From Deltaproteobacteria bacterium (GTDB lineage: Bacteria > Desulfobacterota > Binatia > UBA1149 > JAJCZL01): a stretch of 64,000 nucleotides of DNA. The translations under genes were made by a program, and so were the position numbers. Every line of letters begins with the position of its first letter. The first letter of the stretch is position 1. Shown one piece after another: positions 35,762 to 45,155 of this stretch. The DNA is taken from contig JAJCZL010000056.1 of the NCBI GenBank assembly GCA_029262415.1, positions 123,819 to 187,818 on the forward strand, in the 5' to 3' direction. The notes beneath the pieces were generated by a model. It saw nothing but the letters and a program-made list of their open reading frames with translations, was not told the origin of the DNA and searched no databases.

Positions 35762-37189
35762 GTGACAAGGGTTGTTCTGGACGTCAATGGGTTCTTCGAT
35801 CACACCACCGGTGCGCGCGGCCTCACGCGCGAGCGGGTCGTCGGCGAAGTCGACCGTGCCCGGCGGGTTCTCATCGAGCTGGCCGCCAAACGCGCAGCAG
35901 GGGAGCTGCCGTTCTTTGATCTCCCCCACGATGCCGCTCTACGTGCCGCGGTACATGCCCAGGCCGACCGCCTGGAGGCGAGATTTGACCGGTTGGTGGT
36001 CCTCGGCATCGGGGGCTCGGCTCTGGGTACCCGCGCGGTTCTCGATGCGGTGCCGCGTTCGGCCGCCGCTTCCAGTGGTGGCGCAAACGGCGGCAAAGCC
36101 GGCAGTGCCGGGCGGGCCGGACTGCAAGTCGATGTCCTCGACAACATCGACCCCGCCGTCGTGGGCGCCGTGCTCGATGGTATCGACCTCGAGCGAACAG
36201 CGTTCAACGTCATCAGCAAGTCGGGGACCACTGCCGAAACGATGTCGCAGTTCCTCATCGTGCGCGAGCGGTTGATCGAGCGTTTCGGCGAGCGCAAGGC
36301 TCGCGAGCGATTGGTTTTCACGACCGACCCCGAACACGGGCTCCTGCGGCAAATCGCGTCAGAAGAAGGAATCGAAACGCTTGCCGTGCCCGATGGGGTT
36401 GGCGGCCGCTTTTCGGTTCTCTCGGCAGTCGGCCTGTTACCGTTGGCAGCGGCAGGCGTTGACATCGAGGCCTTGTGCGCGGGAGCGCGGGCGGCTGACG
36501 AAGCCTGCAGCCGCGTCGATGTATGGTCGAACCCTGCGGCCTTGCACGCACTGCTGCTCGCTCTCGCATCGCAAGACGGCGCGTCGATCCACGTGCTGAT
36601 GCCTTATTGCGATGCGCTGGGCGGACTCGCTGAGTGGTACGGGCAACTCTGGGCTGAAAGCCTCGGCAAACGCCTCTCTCTCGACGGCGAGGTTGTTGAG
36701 ACCGGCCAGACACCGGTGCGCGCGATCGGCGCGACCGACCAACATTCGCAAGTCCAGCTATATATGGAGGGTCCGCGCGACAAGGTGGTTACCTTTCTTC
36801 GCGTTCTCGACCACGGGCGTGAACTGGTCATTCCGCATGCCTACGAGGGACACCAAGCCCTTGCGTATCTGGGCGGCCGTGGTCTTGGTGAACTTCTCAA
36901 CATGGAACAGCGCGCGACCGAGCTTGCGTTGGCGGCACACGGACGGCCGACCAGCACGATCGAATTGGAGCGTGTCGATACCGAGTCGATAGGGTATCTT
37001 TTCCACCTGTTTGAAGTTCAGACGTTGGTGACCGGGGGACTTTGGAATATCGACCCGTTGGACCAGCCCGGCGTCGAGGCGGGCAAGGTGCTCACGCAGG
37101 GGATGGCCGGGCGCGCAGGTTTCGAGGACAAAGCCGCGGAAGTTGCCGAGATGCTCGCCCGTAAGAAGCAAGAACTTGTCCTCGGTTGA
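35762..37189 (+). CDS. pgi: Glucose-6-phosphate isomerase
   Basis: A 475-residue isomerase: [72 protein letters not shown] and [13 protein letters not shown] glycine/alanine-rich insert ([15 protein letters not shown]) lies after the first sugar-phosphate motif. The length fits the short bacterial form. GTG 35762 has AAGGGGG just upstream. The gene overlaps mutL by 14 nt. Confidence 0.95.
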   Translation: MTRVVLDVNGFFDHTTGARGLTRERVVGEVDRARRVLIELAAKRAAGELPFFDLPHDAALRAAVHAQADRLEARFDRLVVLGIGGSALGTRAVLDAVPRSAAASSGGANGGKAGSAGRAGLQVDVLDNIDPAVVGAVLDGIDLERTAFNVISKSGTTAETMSQFLIVRERLIERFGERKARERLVFTTDPEHGLLRQIASEEGIETLAVPDGVGGRFSVLSAVGLLPLAAAGVDIEALCAGARAADEACSRVDVWSNPAALHALLLALASQDGASIHVLMPYCDALGGLAEWYGQLWAESLGKRLSLDGEVVETGQTPVRAIGATDQHSQVQLYMEGPRDKVVTFLRVLDHGRELVIPHAYEGHQALAYLGGRGLGELLNMEQRATELALAAHGRPTSTIELERVDTESIGYLFHLFEVQTLVTGGLWNIDPLDQPGVEAGKVLTQGMAGRAGFEDKAAEVAEMLARKKQELVLG

Positions 37190-39017
37190 ACCGATCATCG
37201 CGCTGCTTCCCGACGCGGTCATCTCTCAGATCGCCGCCGGGGAAGTCGTCGAGCGTCCAGCCTCGATCATCAAAGAACTGATCGAGAACTCTCTGGACGC
37301 CGGTGCAAGCAACATTCGCGTCGAGTACGACGATCGTGGGCCGAACCGACTGGCGGTGACCGACGACGGTGCCGGCATCGAACCCGGCCAAGTCGAGCTC
37401 GCCTTGACACGGCATGCGACGAGTAAGATCCGCGTGCTCGACGACCTACAAGACATTGCAAGCCTGGGTTTCCGCGGTGAAGCGCTCGCGAGCATCGCTG
37501 CGGTTTCTGAGATTGAGCTTGTCACCCGCGTGCGGGGCCGTGAAGACGCGGCACGAGTGCTGGTGCGCAGCGGTAAGGTCCTCGATTTTTCGAGCAAGGG
37601 TTTCTCGCACGGCACGCGGGTCGACGTCCGCGACCTGTTCGCCGAGGTCCCGGCGCGCGCAAAGTTCTTGAAAACAGCAAGCACCGAATTCGGTCTGGTT
37701 ACGGATACGGTGCGGCGTTATGCGCTCGGCTACAGCGACCGCGGTTTCACACTCGAACACAACGGCAAAGAAGTTTCCGCATATCCACCGGTCTCCTGGC
37801 TACGTGATCGGGTCGCACAGGTCATGGGCGGTGGCAACGCATCGGCAATGGTCGAAGTCGATGCTGAGTTCGCAGGGATGCGGCTCTACGGCTTCGCCAG
37901 TCGTCCGGGTGTTTCGCACGGCTCAAATCGTTGGATGTCGGCGTTTGTCAACCGGCGCTGGGTGCGCGACCGGGTCGTTATGCGTGCGGTGATCGATGCC
38001 TACAAAACGTATCTTTTGAAGGGTCGCTTTCCGGCACACGCGTTGTTTTTGGAGGTCGACGGGGCAGCCGTCGATGTCAACGTGCATCCGGCTAAGACTG
38101 AGCTCAGGTTTAGCAAGCCTGGTGAGGTCGGGAGGTTTCTCAGCGAAGCGATCACGCACGCGTTGCGCGAGGGCGCGTCGCCGCTCGGCCGTTGGGGCGT
38201 GGATGCGGCGGCGCTTGAGCTAAAGGATACCGCCTATCGTGCGCGTGGTCCGGCCGGGCCCGAAGGCCCCGCTCGTGACCCGGAGCCCTCGTCATGGGCC
38301 GGGCCGACGGCGGGCCCGCGTATCCCGCAGGATGAGTCTGGCGCGCCGGTCGGATACCGGGTGCCGCGCAGCGACCCAGCGGCCGCAAGCCGAGAGGTTC
38401 AAGAGTCGTTCGCTGTCGCCGGCATAGGCAAGGCGGGCGTGCTCGGTTCGCTCGAAGTCATCGGCCAGGTCTTTGACGGCTACATTGTCTGTAGAGGTGC
38501 CGAGGGTTTGGTTATCGTCGATCAACACGCCGCGCACGAGCGCGTGTTGTATGAAAGGCTGAGGGCCGAACACGCGCGCGGCATTGTGCAAACTCAGCCG
38601 TTGTTGCTTTCTGTCGCTGTTGAGCTTCCTGAGGCGGACGTCGCCTCTATCGAGCGCAGCAGCGCGGAACTAGCCGGTTTCGGGTGGTGTATCGATGTAG
38701 CCGGTGAGCGCGAGGTCTTGGTACGCGAGGTCCCGGCCCTGGCCGTGAGAGCAGATGTACGTGCGGTGGTTCAGCAACTCGCCGCCGACCTGACCGACAG
38801 CGGACGTTCATCCTTACTGTCCACGATCGAGCAGCGCGTGATGGCGACCGTTGCTTGTCACAGCGCTGTCCGTGTCGGCAAACGGCTCGACCGGGCGGCT
38901 ATGACCGGTTTGCTCGCTGAAGCGGCAACTGTTGACTTCTCGGCTAGCTGTCCTCATGGCAGGCCGGTCGCCGCCGCTCTGAGCCGCACGAGCGTCGAGC
39001 GTCTATTTGGACGCTGA
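37176..39017 (+). CDS. mutL: DNA mismatch repair protein MutL
   Basis: About 613 residues from TTG 37176, the only sensible start before the conserved N-terminus ISQIAAGEVVERPASIIKELIENSLDAGA. GHKL ATPase motifs are DDGAGIEPGQ and GFRGEALASIAAVSE. The C-terminal half carries the endonuclease motif DQHAAHERVLYE (DQHAx2Ex4E, about 448-459) and CPHGRP, so it is a nicking MutL, as in bacteria without MutH. A Pro/Gly-rich linker (GPAGPEGPARDPEPSSW) separates the halves. MutS is encoded 9.4 kb downstream. Confidence 0.96.
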   Translation: MSSVEPIIALLPDAVISQIAAGEVVERPASIIKELIENSLDAGASNIRVEYDDRGPNRLAVTDDGAGIEPGQVELALTRHATSKIRVLDDLQDIASLGFRGEALASIAAVSEIELVTRVRGREDAARVLVRSGKVLDFSSKGFSHGTRVDVRDLFAEVPARAKFLKTASTEFGLVTDTVRRYALGYSDRGFTLEHNGKEVSAYPPVSWLRDRVAQVMGGGNASAMVEVDAEFAGMRLYGFASRPGVSHGSNRWMSAFVNRRWVRDRVVMRAVIDAYKTYLLKGRFPAHALFLEVDGAAVDVNVHPAKTELRFSKPGEVGRFLSEAITHALREGASPLGRWGVDAAALELKDTAYRARGPAGPEGPARDPEPSSWAGPTAGPRIPQDESGAPVGYRVPRSDPAAASREVQESFAVAGIGKAGVLGSLEVIGQVFDGYIVCRGAEGLVIVDQHAAHERVLYERLRAEHARGIVQTQPLLLSVAVELPEADVASIERSSAELAGFGWCIDVAGEREVLVREVPALAVRADVRAVVQQLAADLTDSGRSSLLSTIEQRVMATVACHSAVRVGKRLDRAAMTGLLAEAATVDFSASCPHGRPVAAALSRTSVERLFGR

Positions 39018-39025
39018 GCAGGTCT

Positions 39026-39967
39026 TTGCAAGCAACGCGAGACAGAACACCGGCGGTGGTGTTGGTTGGCGGACCGACGGCGTCGGGTAAGAGTGAGCTT
39101 GCCGTCGAACTCGCACGCTCGTGCTGCGGAGAGATCGTCGGTGCCGATTCTCGGCAAATCTACCGATACATGGACGTGGCGACCGCCAAACCGAGCGCCG
39201 AGCAACGCCAAGCCGTTCGCCATCACCTGATCGACGTGGTCGAACCTGACGAGCATTACGATGCTGCCGCATGGTTGGCCGCAGCTCGAGAGGCTATCGC
39301 CGAGATCGCAGCGAGAGGCAGCCTGCCGATCCTCTGTGGGGGCACCGGCTTGTACCTGCGTGCTCTGCTCGATGGGTTGTTCGCGGGCCCGGCGGCCGAC
39401 CCGGTGTTGCGCGAGTGTTTAGAGTCAGCGGAAGACGCCTGCCCTGGCTCGCTGGTGGCACGCTTGCAGGCATGCGACCCGGAGTCCGCCGCGCGCTTAC
39501 ACCCGAACGACCGTGTGCGGATCATCCGCGCTGTCGAGGTCTTTGAACTGACCGGCAAGCCGATAACCGCTTGGCACCAGGCACCGGACGATTCCGCTTG
39601 TCTCGGCGCGCTGTTCTTATCGGTCGAGCGCGACCGCGACGAACTCAACGCACGCATCGATGCCCGCGCCGGCCAACTGGCCGGTGACCGGCTGCTGGAA
39701 GAGATGCGTGGACTGCGTGAGCGTTATCCCGGGAATCCCCGGGCGTTTTCGGCGATCGGCTACAAAGAGGCCGGCGAGGTGCTCGACGGCGAATTGGCGC
39801 AATCCGCGCTCGCTGATGCGATCGCCCAGGCGACCAGGCGCTACGCCAAGCGTCAACGAACATGGCTGCGGGGCCGCCGTGAGGCGGTTTTGATCGGTCC
39901 CGACGATGTCACCGGCGCGGTGCGACGGATTGGTGAGTTTCTTGCAAAGCAGAAGGACATCAGTTAG
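39026..39967 (+). CDS. miaA: tRNA dimethylallyltransferase MiaA
   Basis: A 313-residue prenyltransferase for A37 of UNN-reading tRNAs: P-loop VLVGGPTASGKSELAVELA, ADSRQIYRYMDVATAKPS, HHLIDVVEPDEHYDAA, LCGGTGLYLRALLDGLF and RQRTWLRG near the end. It starts at TTG 39026, 8 nt after mutL; a mutL-miaA pair is conserved in many bacteria. Confidence 0.97.
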   Translation: MQATRDRTPAVVLVGGPTASGKSELAVELARSCCGEIVGADSRQIYRYMDVATAKPSAEQRQAVRHHLIDVVEPDEHYDAAAWLAAAREAIAEIAARGSLPILCGGTGLYLRALLDGLFAGPAADPVLRECLESAEDACPGSLVARLQACDPESAARLHPNDRVRIIRAVEVFELTGKPITAWHQAPDDSACLGALFLSVERDRDELNARIDARAGQLAGDRLLEEMRGLRERYPGNPRAFSAIGYKEAGEVLDGELAQSALADAIAQATRRYAKRQRTWLRGRREAVLIGPDDVTGAVRRIGEFLAKQKDIS

Positions 39968-39983
39968 CTCTGCCGGTTCCGCC

Positions 39984-41060
39984 ATGGCCGCACGTTCACT
40001 CACGCAACTGCGCGACAAGATTGACGCGATCGATCGTAAAATACTCGATCTGGTCTCTCGGCGTGCACGCGTTGCGGTCGAGGTCGGCAAGTCTAAGAGC
40101 AAGGCCGCGAAAGAGGTTCTTGACGTCTCGCGGGAAAAAGCGTTGCTAGCGGTGCTGTCCAACGCAAACCCCGGACCTCTCGGCGACGCATCCATTGAGG
40201 CGATCTTCCGCGAGATTATCTCGGCCTGCCGTGCTGCGCAGAGAGAAGTCACGGTTTGCTTCCTTGGCCCTGAAGGGACGTTCTCCCACCAGGCTGCGAT
40301 TAAGCAGTTCGGGCGCTCGGCGCAGGCCGACCCGGTAGGCACCATCGGCGACGTGTTCGTCGCGGTGGAAACCGGCAGGTGCGCCTACGGGATTGTCCCC
40401 GTGGAGAACACCACCGAAGGTGCGGTGACTCCGACGCTCGACGCATTGGCTGCGACCGATCTCGCCGTTCTCGCCGAAGTCGAGGTGAAGGTCGAGCACT
40501 GTTTGCTCTCCAAGATTGGTGATCGCAAGAATATCCGTAGTATCGCCTCGCACCCGCAGCCGTTGGCCCAGTGTCGGCGCTTCCTCGCCGACAAGTTTCC
40601 GGGTCTCGAACGTGTTCCGACCGCGAGCACTGCGGCCGCAGCTAAACTCGCGGCTTCGCGTACCACGACCGCCGCGATTGCGAGCAAGCTCGCCGCGGAT
40701 ATTTATGGGTTGAAAGTGGTTATGGCCGGCATTCAGGACAACCCGTCAAATGTTACTCGATTCCTCGTGATCGGCCGCGGCAAGCCCGGCAAGCCGACCG
40801 GTGCCGACCGGACCTCGTTGGTAATCGCAGTACGTGATGAAGTCGGCATGCTCGAGAAAATATTGCGTCCGTTCGCGGCCAACAAGGTCAACCTCTCGAT
40901 GATCGAGTCACGTCCATTGTCGGGTCGGTCGTGGGAATACAGCTTCTTTGTCGACGTAACCGGTCATATCGGCGATGCGAAGGTGAAAAAGGCCCTGGCC
41001 CAACTCGAACGGGTTGCCGTGGCGACAAAGGTGCTCGGCAGCTATCCGGTGGCGTCGTGA
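39984..41060 (+). CDS. pheA: Bifunctional chorismate mutase / prephenate dehydratase
   Basis: The start is ATG 39984 (MAARSLTQLRDKIDAIDRKILDLV), 358 residues. Domains: AroQ chorismate mutase (1-88), prephenate dehydratase (from CFLGPEGTFSHQAA, about 94, through GIVPVENTTEGAV to SNVTRFLVIG) and a C-terminal ACT domain with ESRPLSGRSWEYSFFVD, the Phe-binding regulatory motif. It is the first gene of an aromatic amino acid operon whose stops and starts overlap as GTGA at each joint. Confidence 0.97.
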   Translation: MAARSLTQLRDKIDAIDRKILDLVSRRARVAVEVGKSKSKAAKEVLDVSREKALLAVLSNANPGPLGDASIEAIFREIISACRAAQREVTVCFLGPEGTFSHQAAIKQFGRSAQADPVGTIGDVFVAVETGRCAYGIVPVENTTEGAVTPTLDALAATDLAVLAEVEVKVEHCLLSKIGDRKNIRSIASHPQPLAQCRRFLADKFPGLERVPTASTAAAAKLAASRTTTAAIASKLAADIYGLKVVMAGIQDNPSNVTRFLVIGRGKPGKPTGADRTSLVIAVRDEVGMLEKILRPFAANKVNLSMIESRPLSGRSWEYSFFVDVTGHIGDAKVKKALAQLERVAVATKVLGSYPVAS

Positions 41061-42154
41061 GGCCGAAGGTTCCCGAACGGATCCTTGCGCTTCAGCCCTA
41101 CAGACCAGGTAAACCGATCGAAGAAGTCGAGCGCGAACTGGGCTTGACTGATTCCGTCAAGCTCGCCTCTAACGAAAACCCGTTATCACCTTCTCGGAAA
41201 GTGCTCGATGCGCTGCGCGGCGCGCTGGCACAGCTCAACCGTTATCCCGACGGTGGCGCGGTGGTTTTGACCGAAAAGCTGGCCGCGCGGTTCGGCGTGT
41301 CGCCGACGCGTGTGGTCCTCGGCAACGGCTCCAACGAAATTATCGAACTTGTCGTGCGCATGTTCGCGGGACCGGGCGATGAGGTGGTCATGTCGGCCGA
41401 CGGATTCCTGGTTTATGATCTTGTTACACAGGCGGTCGGCGCGCAGGCCGTCCGCGTTGCGGCCGCCGGATTCTTCCACGATCTGGAGGCGATGGCTGAT
41501 GCGATCGGGCCGCGTACGCGGGTCGTCTTCGTTGCTAACCCGAACAACCCGACCGGAACTATAGTCAAGCGTGGGGCTTTCGAGGCATTTCTTGCACGGG
41601 TTCCGCACGACGTGGTAGTTGCCTGCGACGAGGCGTATTTCGAGTACGTTGAAGATCCCGACTATCCCGACAGTCTGACCTATCAAGACCATCATCCCGG
41701 TCTTGTGACGATGCGAACGTTCTCAAAGATTCACGCGCTGGCCGGGTTGCGGCTTGGCTACGGCGTGGCGAGCACAGAGATCGCCGGTGCGTTGGCGCGC
41801 TTGCGCCAGCCGTTCAACGTCAACTCCCTAGCACAGGTTGCGGCCTGTGCCGCGCTCGAGGATGACGAGTACGTCGAAGCCGCCCGTGCGATCGTGCGCG
41901 AGGGGCGAGCGATGTTAGCCTTGGGCCTCGATGCTCTGGGCCTGCGGCACATCACCGGACACGCGAACTTCGTGCTCGTGGAAGTTGGTGATGGTTCGGC
42001 GGTAACCGAATCACTTCTCCAACGAGGAGTAATCGTACGACCGATGGGTGCCTACGCAATGACCACGATGATTCGGGTGACCTACGGCACAGAAGCAGAG
42101 AACCAAAAATTCCTAGCCGCGCTTCCGGCTGCGCTCGCGGAGGTGCCTAGGTGA
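41057..42154 (+). CDS. hisC: HisC-type aromatic/histidinol-phosphate aminotransferase
   Basis: The GTG at 41057 overlaps the pheA stop; 365 residues. It is a class I/II PLP aminotransferase: VKLASNENPLSPS, VVLGNGSNEIIELVVRMF, VFVANPNNPTGTIV, VACDEAYFEYV and the PLP lysine in TFSKIHALAGLRLGYG (about 224). Sequence says HisC family; position between pheA and tyrA says it probably transaminates prephenate or phenyl/hydroxyphenylpyruvate. Confidence 0.94.
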   Translation: MRPKVPERILALQPYRPGKPIEEVERELGLTDSVKLASNENPLSPSRKVLDALRGALAQLNRYPDGGAVVLTEKLAARFGVSPTRVVLGNGSNEIIELVVRMFAGPGDEVVMSADGFLVYDLVTQAVGAQAVRVAAAGFFHDLEAMADAIGPRTRVVFVANPNNPTGTIVKRGAFEAFLARVPHDVVVACDEAYFEYVEDPDYPDSLTYQDHHPGLVTMRTFSKIHALAGLRLGYGVASTEIAGALARLRQPFNVNSLAQVAACAALEDDEYVEAARAIVREGRAMLALGLDALGLRHITGHANFVLVEVGDGSAVTESLLQRGVIVRPMGAYAMTTMIRVTYGTEAENQKFLAALPAALAEVPR

Positions 42155-43029
42155 GTGGTGCGGTACGGCAAAAGCCCCTGATCGGTACCGTCGCGATCCT
42201 CGGAGTCGGTTTGATTGGTGCTTCACTGGGGGCCGCAATCAAGCGCGCCGGTGTCGCTCGGCGAGTCATTGGTGCGGGTCGCACGCGCTCCAACCTTGAT
42301 GCGGCGATTGCGGGTGGATGTATTGACGAAGCAACGACCAACGAGCGTGATGCCGTCGTCGGTGCCGATTTGGTGGTGCTCGCGGCACCAGTGGATGCGA
42401 GCGTGGGACTTCTCGAAAGGATCGTCGCCTTCCTCGCCCCCGCAGCGGTATTGACCGATGTCGGTAGCGTGAAGCGGCCGGCGTGTTTGGCTGCGGCACG
42501 CGTCGGTTTGGCAGCGCGTTTCGTCGGCGGACATCCGATGGCCGGCGGAACCGCGACGGGTGCCGTCAATGCAGATGCCGAGCTCTTCCAGGGCAAGTTG
42601 ACGTTGCTGACGCCGACTGTGCAGACGTCAGAGAGCGCTACAACAGTAGTCACTACGCTGTGGGAGCGATGCGGTGCGCGTGTCCGCTACGTTGATGCAG
42701 ATCTACACGACAGGGTCGTTGCCTCGGTGTCTCATGTTCCCCAGTTTCTCTCGGTGTGTCTGGCCGAGATGTGCGCCACCGACCCAAACGCAGAGCTTCT
42801 CGGAGATGCTGCCGCCGGTGGCTTCGCCTCGGTGACACGGCTTGCGATGAGCGACCCTGATATGTGGCTCGCAATTGCGGCGGCCAACACGGAGCCGCTC
42901 GGCGAAGCCATGGAGGCATTTGGTCGTCGTTGGCAAGAACTCACCCGCGCCGTGCGCGCGGGCGATCAGACGGTGTTGCGACTGGCGATGGAAACCGCAC
43001 GTCGATTTAAGGAGTCGACCGGTAAGTGA
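42151..43029 (+). CDS. tyrA: Prephenate/arogenate dehydrogenase TyrA
   Basis: A 292-residue NAD(P)-dependent dehydrogenase: ILGVGLIGASLGAAIKRAG (about 16-34), VLTDVGSVKRP, FVGGHPMAGGTATG and VASVSHVPQFLSVCLAEM. No chorismate mutase or ACT domain is attached. GTG start overlaps hisC, and its stop overlaps aroA, both as GTGA. Confidence 0.96.
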   Translation: MSGAVRQKPLIGTVAILGVGLIGASLGAAIKRAGVARRVIGAGRTRSNLDAAIAGGCIDEATTNERDAVVGADLVVLAAPVDASVGLLERIVAFLAPAAVLTDVGSVKRPACLAAARVGLAARFVGGHPMAGGTATGAVNADAELFQGKLTLLTPTVQTSESATTVVTTLWERCGARVRYVDADLHDRVVASVSHVPQFLSVCLAEMCATDPNAELLGDAAAGGFASVTRLAMSDPDMWLAIAAANTEPLGEAMEAFGRRWQELTRAVRAGDQTVLRLAMETARRFKESTGK

Positions 43030-44345
43030 GCAGCGACGTTGTGAGCATTCCGCCGGCGGCAGGTGGGTTATCGGGCTCGCTTCGGGTGCCGGGCGACAAA
43101 TCGATTGCGCACCGGGCGGTCATGTTCAACGGGTTCGGTCAGGGGACCGCCTTGGTAACCGGGCTTCCGGCCGGACTCGATGTCAACTCTACAATTGTAG
43201 CGACGAGGAAACTGGGTGCGGTAATCGAAGCGGCTCCGCAACAAGGGGTGCGCGCCCTGCGCATCCGCGGCTGTGCGATGAAACCGACGAGGCCCATTGA
43301 TCCGATTGATTGCGGGAATTCCGGAACCACTATGCGGTTGTTGGCCGGCCTCCTCTCCGGTTGCGGGATCGCGTTCGAATTGACCGGCGATGCGTCTCTC
43401 AGGCGCCGTCCGATGGGGCGTATCGCTATACCACTCAGGGAAATGGGAGCAGTGATAGTAACAGCCCCGAAAGGCCGCGCCCCTTTACGTGTGCGTCGTT
43501 CGTCGCTGCGCGGGACCCAACATCTGCTGCCCGTCGCCAGCGCGCAGGTGAAGTCGGCACTGCTATTGGCAGGTCTCAGCGCCCACGGCCGCACTTGCGT
43601 GACCGAGTCGGCTGCGACCCGCGACCACACTGAGTTGCTGCTTCGCGCGATGGGGGTCGATCTGCACGAGCAGGGCGGAGCGTTGTGCATCGACGGCCCC
43701 GTAGTGCCGCAGTGTGTGGATGTCGAAGTGCCCGGGGATCCGTCCTCCGCTGCGTTTTTTTTAGTTGCTGCGGTTTTGGTTGCGGGATCCGACATACGGA
43801 TTGATGGTGTTTGCTTGAATCCGACACGAATCGGATTTGTTCACCTGCTCAAACGCATGGGGGCAAAGATCGAGATTGAAACCACCGGTGTGTGTGGTGG
43901 CGAGGCCGTCGGCTCGCTGCGTGTTGTCACCCCCCGGACCGGGACTAAGCTGTGCGGTATCGAAATTTCGGACGCTGACGTCCCGGCGGCCATTGATGAG
44001 TTACCGATCCTTGCGGTGGCCGCCGCCGCAGCGTCCGGAAGGACTGTCATTTCGGGCGCTGCAGAACTGCGCGTCAAGGAAAGTGACCGGATTGCGTCGG
44101 TTGCGCGGTTGCTTGCGGGGTTCGGTGTTTCTGTTCAGGAACAGCCCGATGGCATGACGATCCACGGCGCCGGTGGTGCGTTCCGCGGAGCCGCGGATAG
44201 TGACCCCGCCGGTGATCACCGCATCGTGATGGCCGCGGCAGTGGCGGCGCTGCGCGCTCCGGCCGCGGTACGCATACGTGGTGCGGGTGCAGCTGCGGTC
44301 TCATACCCAGAGTTCTTCGACACGCTGGAGGGATTGCGGACGTGA
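43026..44345 (+). CDS. aroA: 3-phosphoshikimate 1-carboxyvinyltransferase (EPSP synthase)
   Basis: A 439-residue EPSP synthase: SLRVPGDKSIAHRAVMF, DCGNSGTTMRLLAGLLSG (about 95-112), LRRRPMGRIAIPLREMGA, PGDPSSAAFFLVAA, DADVPAAIDELPILAVAAA and RVKESDRIASVARLL. The RPMGR and DKSIAHRA patterns are close to class II enzymes, although the Gly of GNSGT is kept. The step supplies chorismate for the genes upstream. Confidence 0.96.
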   Translation: MSSDVVSIPPAAGGLSGSLRVPGDKSIAHRAVMFNGFGQGTALVTGLPAGLDVNSTIVATRKLGAVIEAAPQQGVRALRIRGCAMKPTRPIDPIDCGNSGTTMRLLAGLLSGCGIAFELTGDASLRRRPMGRIAIPLREMGAVIVTAPKGRAPLRVRRSSLRGTQHLLPVASAQVKSALLLAGLSAHGRTCVTESAATRDHTELLLRAMGVDLHEQGGALCIDGPVVPQCVDVEVPGDPSSAAFFLVAAVLVAGSDIRIDGVCLNPTRIGFVHLLKRMGAKIEIETTGVCGGEAVGSLRVVTPRTGTKLCGIEISDADVPAAIDELPILAVAAAAASGRTVISGAAELRVKESDRIASVARLLAGFGVSVQEQPDGMTIHGAGGAFRGAADSDPAGDHRIVMAAAVAALRAPAAVRIRGAGAAAVSYPEFFDTLEGLRT

Positions 44346-45055
44346 GCGACAAGCAGCGACCGGTGTGCGGACCTGGGGATTCGAGCAGGGTATTTGTTGT
44401 TACCATCGACGGTCCCTCTGGAGCAGGCAAGTCGACGACGGCGCGTGCGGTTGCCGACGCGCTGGGTTTTGACACCCTAGACTCCGGCGCGCTTTACCGT
44501 GCGGTGGCGGTCGCGGCTCTGGATGCAGCCGTCGAGCTTGAAGACGATGCGGCGCTGGCCGAGTTGTTGGCCCGAATTGAGGTCCGCGCAGAGCAGGGGG
44601 GCAGGCGAATGTTTGTTGAGGGGCGCGAAGTCACCGCGAGGCTGCGCAGCGATAGAGTATCGCAAGCAGCCTCGAAGGTTTCTGCGCTACCCTCGGTCCG
44701 GCGTGCCCTGATCGACCTCCAGCGCGATGCAGTCACCCCCCCTGGGGCCGTCGTTGAAGGTCGCGATATGTCCACCGTGGTATTCCCGGATGCTCAAGTA
44801 AAGGTTTACCTTGATGCCGATGCAGGCGAGCGGGCCGTGCGCCGCACCCGTGAACTGCTGGAGCGCGGAGAGGCGGTCGAGGCCGCCTCGGTGTTGGCGG
44901 AGATGCGCCAAAGGGACGCTAGGGACAGTGGGCGCGAGAACGCCCCCCTCAGCATTGCTGAGGGGGCGCTGGTGATTGATACCACATCCCTCTCGCCCGA
45001 ACGCGTTGTTGAAATGATCGTTGCGGCGATCCCCAACGAGTTTCGCGCCAAGTAA
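44342..45055 (+). CDS. cmk: Cytidylate kinase
   Basis: A 237-residue kinase: P-loop TIDGPSGAGKSTTARAVAD (about 21-39), TLDSGALYRAVAVAAL, VVEGRDMSTVVFPDAQVKVYLDAD and the conserved RDARDSGRENAPL. An N-terminal extension of about 15 residues precedes the fold. GTG overlaps the aroA stop. The order aroA-cmk-rpsA-ihfB is classic. An intragenic hairpin lies at 44941-44968. Confidence 0.96.
   Translation: MSDKQRPVCGPGDSSRVFVVTIDGPSGAGKSTTARAVADALGFDTLDSGALYRAVAVAALDAAVELEDDAALAELLARIEVRAEQGGRRMFVEGREVTARLRSDRVSQAASKVSALPSVRRALIDLQRDAVTPPGAVVEGRDMSTVVFPDAQVKVYLDADAGERAVRRTRELLERGEAVEAASVLAEMRQRDARDSGRENAPLSIAEGALVIDTTSLSPERVVEMIVAAIPNEFRAK
44941..44968. other. Strong inverted repeat inside cmk
   Basis: CGCCCCCCTCAGCA and TGCTGAGGGGGCG can pair almost fully (one bulged C) around a 1-3 nt loop. 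It covers the codons of NAPLSIAEGAL about 90 nt before the cmk stop. There is no U-run behind it. Confidence 0.6.
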
Positions 45056-45080
45056 AGCGAAATATCAGAGGAATTACCGC

Positions 45081-45109
45081 TTGAAACGGGGGGAGAAGGG
45101 CTGTATGCA
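45081..45109 (+). promoter_or_regulatory. Candidate promoter of rpsA
   Basis: TTGAAA, 17 nt, TATGCA in the 100-nt gap after cmk. The -35 is good and the -10 weak. The predicted start near 45116 would give a 40-nt leader containing GGAGG. Confidence 0.35.
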
Positions 45110-45155
45110 CCATCTAGCCGTACGGGATCACCGGGCGGCTTCGGAGGTTCCCTAA

